Part shown: positions 34,310-42,094 of the stretch, in pieces | Numbering within the stretch: the first letter of the stretch is position 1 | Layout: each line of letters opens with the position of its first letter | From: Polaribacter sp. | GTDB taxonomy: Bacteria; Bacteroidota; Bacteroidia; Flavobacteriales; Flavobacteriaceae | DNA length: 42,094 nucleotides | Direction of reading: 5' to 3' | Assembly (NCBI GenBank): GCA_029250685.1 | Contig: JAQXEU010000008.1 | Span: 1 to 42,094, forward strand | Program-made: the position numbers and the translations under genes | Notes under the pieces: generated by a model | Databases searched by the model: none | What the model was told of the DNA's origin: nothing | Seen by the model: only the letters and a program-made list of their open reading frames with translations

Positions 34310-35584
34310 CTACGAAACAGTTTCTTTAATTATGTCAGCTAATTTTTCTGTTAAATTTCTTCGATGATATTGCTCAATATTTTTTGAATTTGATTTTAAA
34401 ACACCTGATTTAAAGGAATTATACATTGTTAAAATTTCTTTTTTAAGGTTTTCAACATCTTCAAAATCAACAACTATTCCTGAGTTTGTTTCTTTAATAA
34501 TCTCAGCCAAATCACCATTTATTGGCCCAATAGCTAAGATAGGGCGTTTTGCTTGTAAATACTCAAATATTTTTCCAGTAATAATTCCTTTTGCACTTTT
34601 TACATTATTTACTGGCAAAAATAAAACCTGTGCTTTTTGTTGATATGTTATGACCTCCTGATGAGAAACATAACCAACATCCACCACGTTTTTTATTTGG
34701 TGCTTTTCTAAACTATCAAGAACTTCTAGAGCTATCTTACCTACAAACTGAATTTGATATTCTTTCGCAAAATCAATATTCTCTTTACAAATTTCTGAGA
34801 TTGCTTTCCATAATGAAATCGGATTACGATCGGCATTCATCAAACCAACGTGAGTAATTGTAAACTTTTTATCTAGCTCAGATTCATCAAAAATAATATC
34901 ATCATCAAAACCATTTGTAAGTACATGAATATTATTCGAAAATTGATTAAAATTCTCCTTCATTGTTTTTCCAATCACTAAAACAGCGTCAGATTTTCCG
35001 ACAACTTCTTTTTCTAATTTTTGGTGAATTTGAATTGATTTTCTTGTCAATGGTAATTGTTCAAAATAATCAATTTCTGTCCAAGGGTCTCTAAAATCAG
35101 AAATCCATTTGATATCTAATTCTTTTTTTAATTCTAAACCAATTAAGTGCAAACTATGTGGTGGTCCAGATGTGATGATTGCATCAATTTTATGTTCTTG
35201 CAAATATTTTTTCAAATACTTTACTGAAGGTTTTACCCAAAATTTTCTTGCATCAGGAATAAAATAATTGGCTCTAATATATTGTACTAGTTTTCCAAAA
35301 AAAGTTGGATTCGGATTTAAAAAACCAGCAGATTGTTGCGTTTTTTTCTTCTTAAAAAGTGACAATAAATTATTGGGCTCCCAAATTGGTTGTTTTAAAA
35401 CGATAACATTATTTGGTATTTCATTTTCTAAAGAAGCATCTAAAATTGGATATTTTGGATTGGCTACAGTATAAACAATTGGTTCTATTCCAAAATCTTG
35501 TAAATATTTTACAAATTTTAACCAACGCTGAACCCCAGAACCACCAGAAGGCGGCCAATAATATGTTACAATTAGTACTTTCAA
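34310..35584 (-). CDS. Glycosyltransferase, GT4-like
   Basis: A 424-residue GT-B fold glycosyltransferase. The N-terminal domain starts MKVLIVTYYWPPSGGSGVQR (the glycine-rich loop), includes ITSGPPHSLHLIGLELK, and the C-terminal nucleotide-sugar domain carries FEYLQAKRPILAIGP (about 350-364). Donor and acceptor cannot be assigned. Its start codon overlaps the stop of the preceding glycosyltransferase by 4 nt (ATGA), suggesting coupled translation. Confidence 0.88.
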   Translation of the reverse strand: MKVLIVTYYWPPSGGSGVQRWLKFVKYLQDFGIEPIVYTVANPKYPILDASLENEIPNNVIVLKQPIWEPNNLLSLFKKKKTQQSAGFLNPNPTFFGKLVQYIRANYFIPDARKFWVKPSVKYLKKYLQEHKIDAIITSGPPHSLHLIGLELKKELDIKWISDFRDPWTEIDYFEQLPLTRKSIQIHQKLEKEVVGKSDAVLVIGKTMKENFNQFSNNIHVLTNGFDDDIIFDESELDKKFTITHVGLMNADRNPISLWKAISEICKENIDFAKEYQIQFVGKIALEVLDSLEKHQIKNVVDVGYVSHQEVITYQQKAQVLFLPVNNVKSAKGIITGKIFEYLQAKRPILAIGPINGDLAEIIKETNSGIVVDFEDVENLKKEILTMYNSFKSGVLKSNSKNIEQYHRRNLTEKLADIIKETVS

Positions 35585-36804
35585 AATTTTAAGTTATCGT
35601 ATAAATGTACTAAGTTTTTTGAAGTAAATTCCCAATTTAGCTCACCATTTAACGATTCGTTATTCCCTTTTTTTGATTTTTCTAATGCGACATCATAATC
35701 TGTATAGATTTCAGCAATTGAACTAGCAAAGCTTTCTGGATTTTCAGATTCAAAATAAGTTCCGATTTCAAATTGATTCACCAGTCTTTTCATAGGTGCA
35801 CAATCAGAAACCAACAATGGTTTTCCTGATAATAATATTTGAAAAAACTTATGCGGAACAGCACTTTCTGTATGCTCATTAGAAATATGAGGAATGATAT
35901 TCACAGAAGAGTTGTTCATAATGTTCACCACATTTGCAAAAGGCTCTCTTCCTCTAATTTCAACAAAATCTTGTAGGTTATTTTGATTGATTATATTTTG
36001 TAAATGATTTCTAACATCATTATTTGCTGGACCAACTAATACTAATAATGCATTTGGTATTTTCTTAGAAACATATTTCATTCCTAAAATTGCAGTATGC
36101 AAACCTCTATGTGGACCGAAACCACCAACATAAGAAATAATAAATTTATCTTCTAGTCCAGTAAAATAACTTGTTGCTGAATCGTCAAAATTATTGATAA
36201 ACTCTTTCTTTTCTGAGTTAGGAACAATTACAATATTGTTCTCAGAAACCTTATGTTGTTCAATTAAACGTTCTTTCATTTCATCAACAACAGCAATTAA
36301 AATATCAAACTTTTTAATAATTCTAGCTTCATATTTTCTCCATCTATTATAGCTAAAAAAAAGTTTGTTTTTAATTCTGATAAGTGGATTTTTTCGCCAA
36401 GAAAACCAAGTCATTAAAGCAGCTGGATAATTTTCATGCAAATCTAATACTGTTTTAAGATGCTTTTTTTTTGCTGCTAAAAAAGCAGTTTTCGCCAAAG
36501 GTAAATCATGTACATGAAGTACTTCAATTTTATTTTCTTTAATAAAATAAGGTAATTCGTTTTTAAAAAAAGGATGCACAAAACCAACCGATGCAATTAC
36601 ATCTATTATTCCTTCGTGTGATAAACTTCTATATTCTATTTTACGGATAACTTGAACTCCATTTACAACTTCATATACTTTTTCATCAGGGTTTCTTTTA
36701 CATAAAATAAAAACTGAATGATTATTTTCCACTAAAGTTTCAGCTTCTTTTCGAACTCTAATATCTGCCGGATAGTTTCCGTTCAATAACATTCCTATGT
36801 TCAT
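35581..36804 (-). CDS. Glycosyltransferase, GT4-like
   Basis: A 407-residue GT-B fold glycosyltransferase. Typical features are MNIGMLLNGNYPADIRVRKE at the start, HVHDLPLAKTAFLAAKK, LVGPANND in the middle, and a C-terminal acidic/glycine segment HKFFQILLSGKPLLVSDC (about 332-349). It follows yfhO by 9 nt and overlaps the next glycosyltransferase by 4 nt. The sugar transferred is unknown. Confidence 0.88.
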   Translation of the reverse strand: MNIGMLLNGNYPADIRVRKEAETLVENNHSVFILCKRNPDEKVYEVVNGVQVIRKIEYRSLSHEGIIDVIASVGFVHPFFKNELPYFIKENKIEVLHVHDLPLAKTAFLAAKKKHLKTVLDLHENYPAALMTWFSWRKNPLIRIKNKLFFSYNRWRKYEARIIKKFDILIAVVDEMKERLIEQHKVSENNIVIVPNSEKKEFINNFDDSATSYFTGLEDKFIISYVGGFGPHRGLHTAILGMKYVSKKIPNALLVLVGPANNDVRNHLQNIINQNNLQDFVEIRGREPFANVVNIMNNSSVNIIPHISNEHTESAVPHKFFQILLSGKPLLVSDCAPMKRLVNQFEIGTYFESENPESFASSIAEIYTDYDVALEKSKKGNNESLNGELNWEFTSKNLVHLYDNLKF

Positions 36805-36813
36805 AAAGTAACT

Positions 36814-39222
36814 TTATTTCTTCTTCTTTTCGTGAAAAAACCATCCAATTGGAATAACCAACAACAAGAAATATGAAGTTAATGTGATTGTATTTCCATT
36901 TTTTATTGTTGTTGGTTCAAATTTGAATTCTATTGAGTGATTTCCAGCAGGAATTTCCATTCCACGCAACACATAATTCACTCTGTAATGTGGCGTTAAT
37001 TTTCCGTCAACATAAGCATTCCATCCATCCTTATAATAGATTTCAGAAAATACAGCAAATTGTTTTTTGGTAGAACTCGATTCATAAGACAACGTTGTAA
37101 CATCGTAATTTGTTAATTTGATTGTTGCTAAAGAATCTTTTTCAAAACTATTTTTAACATCAAGTTTACTGATATCAATAACCGCTTCATTTTTTGTATT
37201 TAAACTATCTAAAGCCATAATTTCTTCGTCAGCAGAATTAACTAACTTCAGGCTTTTAACAAACCAAACTGCTCCATTTGCTTCAGGATTTATTTGCGCT
37301 CTCGTAGCTCCTTCTTGATCTTGAATGATGAAATATTTTGTGTTTAACATGTTTAAAACTTGCATGTTATTTTTTGCAATTTGATAATCGAACAATTCTT
37401 GATAACGTCCCATTTTAGCCGCATGATAACCACCAATTGAATTGTGGAAATAGGATGTCCTACCATCTTGTAATGGACTAGCTGCAAAATTTGCAACTCT
37501 ATAATAACTTTTATCTTTTAAGATTTGCTTATCAATATCGTTTAACTGAAATGGTTTTTCAATATTTCTTGCTCTTTCAAACGAATCATTATTAACATAA
37601 TTAAGATTTACAGAAACCAAATCAAATAAAATTAGGATTGCAAAACCAACAATTGCTTTGGTTTGATTCACTTTACTTTTTAAGAAAAACCATAAAATTG
37701 AAGCCGAAATTAAAATCAAAACCAACGAACGCAAACTATCGTTAAACAACATCGATTTTCTGTCTGAAATCAATGCTTCTATCAAACCTGGAACTTGCTG
37801 ATAATTAGCATCTCTAAATCCTTCAAAAGCAAATAAGCTTGATCCAAAAAGAATAAAGAATACTAAGATTCCTCCTAAAATATAAACCGCTTTTTTTAAT
37901 GCATTTGTCTTTTCATCCGAAGAAACTTCTTTAGAGAAAAACTCTTTTAATGCTAAAATCCCTAATAACGGAATACAAATTTCTGCAATTACTTGTATCG
38001 ATGAAACCGCTCTAAACTTATTGTATAACGGAACATACTCAATAAATAAATTGGTAATAATTTCAAAGTTTTTACCCCAACTTAATACAATAGAAAATAT
38101 TGTTGCAGCAACTAACCATTTCTTTATGGTTCCTTTTACTAAAAATGCGCCTAATAGAAACAAGAACATTAAAACTGCGCCAATATAAGCTGGTGCTTCA
38201 ATAATTGTTTGATCTCCCCAATATGTCAAAACCTGTTTTGAAGCTTGTGATGCTTGCACCGAACCAATTTGCGGATGCGCTGCTAAAGTTTTATAAAAAC
38301 TAGAATTACTTCCTAAGCTTTCATAAGTTCCTCCACCCATAAAACGGGGAATAAATAAATTAAAAGTCTCTATTAAATCATAACTATATTCTGTAATATA
38401 CTCTTTTGATAAACCTTCTGTAACTTGTTTTGGTGCACCGTTTGGCTCAATTGTTAATTCCGTTTTTCCACGTGTACTAAAATCTGCATATTCTTTCATT
38501 GCCATTAAACGTGTAGAATTTACGCCTAAACCTAAAATCATTGCAAAAACAATAATTGCTGATTGTTTTACAAAAAGCACATAACTTTTTTCTTGAATTG
38601 CTTCAACTAGTTTTATGATTCCAAGAATTAATAATGTAAATCCTAAATAATACGTCATCTGCGGATGGTTAGAATTGATTTCTAACGCCATCGCAAAAGC
38701 AGTAACAATAAACCCGAGTAAATATTTTTTCTGAAAAACCCATAAAACACCAGCCATAACCATTGGCATATATGCAATTGCATGTGCTTTCGCATTATGT
38801 CCTGCTCCAAAAATAATGATTAAATATGTTGAAAACCCAAAGGACAAAGCACCTAAAATGGCTAATTTCCATTCAACTTTCAAGGCTGACAAAAGCAGAA
38901 AAAAACCTAAGAAATATAAGAAAACATAATCTGCTGGTCTAGGTAAAAAACGCAAAGCGCTATCTAAAGATTTTATAAAATCGTTCGGGTAATACGCACT
39001 TAATTGATACGCTGGCATTCCGCTAAAAGCAGCTCCAGTCCAATAAGGTTCTTCTCCTTTTTCTAATCTGTAATCTGCAATTTCTTTAGACATTCCTTTA
39101 AACTGAGTAATGTCGCTTTGTTTTATCTTTTCTCCTTTTAAAATAGGATTAAAATATAAAACCGATGCAATTACAAAAACCAGAATTGCTATTAAATATG
39201 GAAAAGCTTTATTTATTTTCAT
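36814..39222 (-). CDS. YfhO family membrane protein
   Basis: An 802-residue polytopic protein of the YfhO family, which in Firmicutes is linked to glycosylation of lipoteichoic acid; the family has the GT-C-like layout. There are about 12 membrane helices (first at about 7-25) and a large soluble part near the C-terminus (about 560-770), ending in a final membrane helix and EKKKK. The N-terminal region has the acidic loop KGEKIKQSDITQFKGMSKE. Its start lies inside the 3' end of the DUF4834 gene (14 bp overlap). It is probably the membrane transferase of the following glycan operon. Confidence 0.85.
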   Translation of the reverse strand: MKINKAFPYLIAILVFVIASVLYFNPILKGEKIKQSDITQFKGMSKEIADYRLEKGEEPYWTGAAFSGMPAYQLSAYYPNDFIKSLDSALRFLPRPADYVFLYFLGFFLLLSALKVEWKLAILGALSFGFSTYLIIIFGAGHNAKAHAIAYMPMVMAGVLWVFQKKYLLGFIVTAFAMALEINSNHPQMTYYLGFTLLILGIIKLVEAIQEKSYVLFVKQSAIIVFAMILGLGVNSTRLMAMKEYADFSTRGKTELTIEPNGAPKQVTEGLSKEYITEYSYDLIETFNLFIPRFMGGGTYESLGSNSSFYKTLAAHPQIGSVQASQASKQVLTYWGDQTIIEAPAYIGAVLMFLFLLGAFLVKGTIKKWLVAATIFSIVLSWGKNFEIITNLFIEYVPLYNKFRAVSSIQVIAEICIPLLGILALKEFFSKEVSSDEKTNALKKAVYILGGILVFFILFGSSLFAFEGFRDANYQQVPGLIEALISDRKSMLFNDSLRSLVLILISASILWFFLKSKVNQTKAIVGFAILILFDLVSVNLNYVNNDSFERARNIEKPFQLNDIDKQILKDKSYYRVANFAASPLQDGRTSYFHNSIGGYHAAKMGRYQELFDYQIAKNNMQVLNMLNTKYFIIQDQEGATRAQINPEANGAVWFVKSLKLVNSADEEIMALDSLNTKNEAVIDISKLDVKNSFEKDSLATIKLTNYDVTTLSYESSSTKKQFAVFSEIYYKDGWNAYVDGKLTPHYRVNYVLRGMEIPAGNHSIEFKFEPTTIKNGNTITLTSYFLLLVIPIGWFFHEKKKK

Positions 39223-39472
39223 CTTCTACTTCTTCGTAATCAACATATTCTCCAACAGAATTATTGCTTTGGTTTTTATTTTGTGGTTTTTTATCGATCA
39301 CAGTTTCTCCAACTTTTACATTTGGTTGTTGTTGTCTTTGTTGTTGACCTTGTGCTTTTTCTTGCATTTTATTTACCATTCTTTTCATTAAATAGGGTGC
39401 AAATAATTTTGCTAAAAATTTAAACCCATAATAAACCAATAAAATAATAGCGATTGTTCTTAATAAACCCAT
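39209..39472 (-). CDS. DUF4834 family protein
   Basis: An 87-residue protein with one N-terminal membrane helix (about 5-25) and a Gln/Asn-rich tail (QGQQQRQQQ) ending in acidic residues. It belongs to the small DUF4834 family of Bacteroidota, of unknown function. It is first in the glycan operon and overlaps yfhO by 14 bp. Confidence 0.8.
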   Translation of the reverse strand: MGLLRTIAIILLVYYGFKFLAKLFAPYLMKRMVNKMQEKAQGQQQRQQQPNVKVGETVIDKKPQNKNQSNNSVGEYVDYEEVEDENK

Positions 39473-39498
39473 TTGAATTATAATTGCATTTTAATATT

Positions 39499-39506
39499 CA
39501 AAAATA
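39499..39506 (-). promoter_or_regulatory. Possible -7 promoter box of the glycan operon
   Basis: TATTTTTG on the minus strand fits TAnnTTTG and lies 26 nt before the DUF4834 ATG. The -33 match is poor. Confidence 0.45.
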
Positions 39507-39603
39507 ACAATTTGACAGCAACTTTAACGTTAAGATTATACAAAAAGCGAAACGAATTTTTAAAAAAGCATTTTCATAAATATGGCGTATGCTTTTTTTG
39601 CAG

Positions 39604-39611
39604 TATGTTTG
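39604..39611 (+). promoter_or_regulatory. Possible -7 promoter box of the outer-membrane protein gene
   Basis: TATGTTTG fits TAnnTTTG and lies about 53 nt before the ATG at 39665. No good -33 TTG is present. Confidence 0.45.
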
Positions 39612-39664
39612 TGTTTATCTGCAAAAAATAAGCGAGTTGTAGATGAATTACCCTAAAAATAAAT

Positions 39665-40828
39665 ATGAGTAAAAAGAGCCTTTTTTTCTTTTTTATATGT
39701 AGCAGCTATCTCGTTAATGCTCAATACACAAATGTAATCAACTCTAACAGACCTGGTTTTTCTGAAAGTCCGTATAGCGTTGGTTCAGGAATTTATCAAT
39801 TAGAGACTGGTTTCTTCTATAATACTTCAAAAATTATTCGAACATTTACCATTCCAAATTCTTTTGGATATAATATGGTTTTTAGAACTAGTTTTTTGAA
39901 CGATAAACTAGAGTTCAATTCTAATTTCACTTTACAAAGCGATAAAATTGCTTTTAAAAATGTGTTTACTTCGGATTATTATACAACAGGAATTAGCGAT
40001 TTATCTTTCGGAGCAAAATATTTGGTTTTTCATCAAGAATACGAAGACAAATCTAAAGAAGTTAGAAGCTGGAAAAAGCGTCATGCATTTGATTGGAAAA
40101 GAGCAATTCCGTCTGTTGCGGTTTATTTAGGAATCAATACTAATTTGGTAAATAACATATACAAACTTGAAGGATTAACACCAAAAGTTGGAGTTTTGCT
40201 TCAGAATAATTTAACAAACGACTTAAATATTATTTCTAATTTATTTATTGACAATATAGGAAGTGATTATTCTGAGTTTTCATATATAATTACAGGTACT
40301 TATGCTATTAATGAAAACTGGAGTGCTTTTTTAGAGCATCAAGGAACACATAATAGCTATGAAACTAACAATGATTTTGGAACAGGAGTTGCCTATTTAT
40401 TTAGCAGACATTTTCAGGTTGATACTTCTACTCGATTAAATTTCAACGGAAAAACAACCGCGTTTTATTCTGGAATTGGTTTTTCTTTTCGTTTAGACAG
40501 ACATGTTCCTGATTTTGATATAGTTGATGAAAGCGGAAATAAAATCATTATTGAAGAACCAAAATCAACCAAAAAGAAAAACTTTTTTGGACGTTTTATA
40601 GATTTCTTTAAATTCAAAAAGAAAAAGAAAGAAACTGAAAAGAGTTATGATAGAAAAAAACCAGAAAGAAAAAGGATTAAAGCAACGGTTAAAAATAGCG
40701 AAAAAGAAGCAAAAAAGAAAAAAGGCGGTTTTTTTAGTTTCCTAAAACGTAAAAATAAAAAGAAGAAAACCGAGCCTAAAAAGAAAGATGACACAAAAAA
40801 AGAAGACGATACAAAAACAGATAATTAA
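39665..40828 (+). CDS. Outer-membrane transporter-like protein with a lysine-rich tail
   Basis: A 387-residue exported protein with signal peptide MSKKSLFFFFICSSYLVNAQ. Residues about 21-278 have the alternating aromatic strand pattern of a beta-barrel of the phenol-degradation MetA/transporter-like family (NRPGFSESPYSVGSGIYQLE at about 28-47). Beyond the barrel, residues about 290-387 form a strongly basic, low-complexity tail with two similar blocks: KKKNFFGRFIDFFKFKKKKK (303-322) and KKKKGGFFSFLKRKNKKKK (350-368). The tail is unusual, since most barrels end in the last strand. Function unknown; it may bind an anionic envelope component. Confidence 0.75.
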   Translation: MSKKSLFFFFICSSYLVNAQYTNVINSNRPGFSESPYSVGSGIYQLETGFFYNTSKIIRTFTIPNSFGYNMVFRTSFLNDKLEFNSNFTLQSDKIAFKNVFTSDYYTTGISDLSFGAKYLVFHQEYEDKSKEVRSWKKRHAFDWKRAIPSVAVYLGINTNLVNNIYKLEGLTPKVGVLLQNNLTNDLNIISNLFIDNIGSDYSEFSYIITGTYAINENWSAFLEHQGTHNSYETNNDFGTGVAYLFSRHFQVDTSTRLNFNGKTTAFYSGIGFSFRLDRHVPDFDIVDESGNKIIIEEPKSTKKKNFFGRFIDFFKFKKKKKETEKSYDRKKPERKRIKATVKNSEKEAKKKKGGFFSFLKRKNKKKKTEPKKKDDTKKEDDTKTDN

Positions 40829-40862
40829 TCGGTTTTTAAAGAGTCTTTTGTATATTTAACCG

Positions 40863-41981
40863 ATGATAACCATAAAAGAAATATTCACAAAAAAGGAATT
40901 GAAACTGTTTGTTACATTTCCTTTTTCGCTTTATAAAGATAATAAATATTGGGTTCCACCAATTATTAAGGACGAAGTTGAAAGCTTTAATAAAAATACA
41001 AACCCTGTTTTTGAACATGCAGATGCACGTTTCTTTCTAGCCTACAAAAACAATACAATTGCAGGTCGAGTTTGTGCAATTATCAATAACTATGAAGTTG
41101 AAAAACAACAAATCAAAAAAATGCGTTTTGGTTGGCTAGACATGGTTGATGATGTTGAAGTAACAAAGATTCTTTTAGAAAAAGTAAAAGAAATCGGATT
41201 TCAAAATAAGTTAGAATATATTGAAGGCCCAATTGGCTTTAACAATCTAGATAAAACAGGTGTTTTAATTGAAGGTTTTGATCACATTGGAACGATGATT
41301 ACTTGGTATAACCATCCGTACTACAAAGATCATTTAGAAAAATTAGGGTATAAGAAAGAGAAAGAATATTTAGAAAATAAGTTCGATTTCAAAAATGTCG
41401 ACGCTGTTTATTACAATCGAGTGAGCAACATTATCAAAAAGAGATTCGAATTAAAAGCATTAGATTTTACAAAGACTAAAGACATCATGCCCTACGTTGA
41501 TGAAATGTTTGAGGTTTTTAGTCATGCGTATTCTAAACTTTCAACTTTTGTTCCAATTTCTGATGCACAAATTGCCTTTTTCAAAAAGAAATACATCAGT
41601 TTTATCAATCCAGAATATATTAAATTTGTGGTTGATAAAAACAATAAATTAGTAGCATTTGCTATTGTAATGCCGTCATTTTCTGAGGCGCTACAAAAAG
41701 GAAAAGGAAAATTATTTCCTTTCGGGATTTTCCATTTATTAAAAGCAAGAAAGCACGCAAAAGATGTAACTTTTTATTTGATTGGTGTGCATCCAGAATA
41801 TCAAAACAAAGGCGTAACAGCTATTCTTTTTGATCAATATACAAAGACATTTACACCAAGGGGAATTGTAAATTGCATCAGAACTCCAGAATTGGAAGAA
41901 AATGAAGCTATCAATAAAATTTGGAAGAATTTCAATCCTGTTACACACAAAAGACGTAGAACGTATAGAATAGATATTTAA
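40863..41981 (+). CDS. GNAT-like acyltransferase family protein
   Basis: A 372-residue protein related to the YghO-type GNAT acyltransferases. The N-terminal half (FVTFPFSLYKDNKYWVPPII) and the acetyl-CoA-binding region near the C-terminus (VTFYLIGVHPEYQNKGVTAI, about 301-320) are recognisable. Substrate unknown. It overlaps rsmE by one base (TAATG), so the two are likely coupled. Confidence 0.8.
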   Translation: MITIKEIFTKKELKLFVTFPFSLYKDNKYWVPPIIKDEVESFNKNTNPVFEHADARFFLAYKNNTIAGRVCAIINNYEVEKQQIKKMRFGWLDMVDDVEVTKILLEKVKEIGFQNKLEYIEGPIGFNNLDKTGVLIEGFDHIGTMITWYNHPYYKDHLEKLGYKKEKEYLENKFDFKNVDAVYYNRVSNIIKKRFELKALDFTKTKDIMPYVDEMFEVFSHAYSKLSTFVPISDAQIAFFKKKYISFINPEYIKFVVDKNNKLVAFAIVMPSFSEALQKGKGKLFPFGIFHLLKARKHAKDVTFYLIGVHPEYQNKGVTAILFDQYTKTFTPRGIVNCIRTPELEENEAINKIWKNFNPVTHKRRRTYRIDI

Positions 41982-42094
41982 TGCAATTATTTTACAACAA
42001 AGACATATCGAGCATCGATTCTCAGTTTACTTTTGATAAAACTGAAAGCCGACACATTGTAAAAGTATTACGCAAAAAAGAGGACGATCTTCTA
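41981..42094 (+). CDS. rsmE: 16S rRNA (uracil(1498)-N3)-methyltransferase, 5' part
   Basis: Only the first 38 residues are in the window. They read MQLFYNKDISSIDS and continue TFDKTESRHIVKVLRKKEDD, which fits the PUA-like N-terminal domain of RsmE, the enzyme methylating U1498 of 16S rRNA. The catalytic SPOUT domain lies beyond the end. The ATG overlaps the GNAT stop by one base. Confidence 0.88.
   Translation, partial: MQLFYNKDISSIDSQFTFDKTESRHIVKVLRKKEDDLL

Noticed and set aside
1..42094. CRISPR arrays, prophage, restriction or toxin systems
   Set aside because: No regular spaced repeats, phage genes or defence families were seen in either strand.

Overview
The window looks like ordinary chromosome of a marine Flavobacteriaceae bacterium, Polaribacter/Tenacibaculum-like. 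This is inferred from the AT-rich composition, the near absence of Shine-Dalgarno sequences, many -7 promoter boxes of the Bacteroidota type TAnnTTTG, and family content such as DUF2851, DUF4834, DUF5683, DUF6122, a fused E1 alpha/beta dehydrogenase and long LepB. Genus is a guess. No prophage, insertion sequence, CRISPR array or rRNA gene was seen.

Region 1 (1-6434, all minus strand) is a translation-machinery block. Read in transcription order it is rpsU, xerC, hpf, then tRNA-Thr(UGU), tRNA-Tyr, tRNA-Gly, tRNA-Thr(GGU), tuf, tRNA-Trp, secE, nusG, rplK, rplA, rplJ, rplL; rpoB would be expected beyond position 1. Two promoters here share an identical 14-nt core, and rpsU carries an unusually perfect Shine-Dalgarno sequence. 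Region 2 (6470-12556, minus) holds agcS, a helix-hairpin-helix membrane protein and an acyl-CoA dehydrogenase followed by two decayed copies of its own 3' end, plus a pspC / K+ channel / RmlD-like reductase operon with one-base TAATG overlaps. Region 3 (12636-21766, plus) holds uvrA (TTG start), a LOG-family hydrolase, a large exported M1-like protein with a probable outer-membrane barrel and no HExxH, and the fused 2-oxoacid dehydrogenase E1.

Region 4 (21763-31770) starts with a minus-strand DUF2851 gene, then plus-strand nitroreductase, pepD, and a compact parA-parB-DUF5683-dapB-lepB-wbqC run (chromosome segregation, lysine/peptidoglycan precursor synthesis, signal peptidase), a Crp/Fnr-type regulator and a DUF6122 membrane protein. 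The gap between the last two contains a perfect 19-bp inverted repeat, a promoter box and a strong terminator, arranged like an operator plus small RNA or attenuator. Region 5 (31751-39472, minus) is a glycan operon: DUF4834, YfhO, two GT4-like glycosyltransferases, a non-hydrolysing UDP-GlcNAc 2-epimerase and a flippase. Region 6 (39604-42094, plus) has an outer-membrane transporter-like protein with a lysine-rich tail, a GNAT-like protein and the 5' end of rsmE.

No whole new multi-gene system is evident. The best leads are regulatory or structural: the rpsU Shine-Dalgarno, the promoter lying across a terminator before the tRNA-tuf operon, the repeated acyl-CoA dehydrogenase tail, the Crp-side inverted-repeat cassette, and the protease-dead M1/barrel fusion. 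No gene-free stretch exceeds 300 bases; the longest is 6364-6640 and is described. All calls come from reading the sequence; no database search was run.
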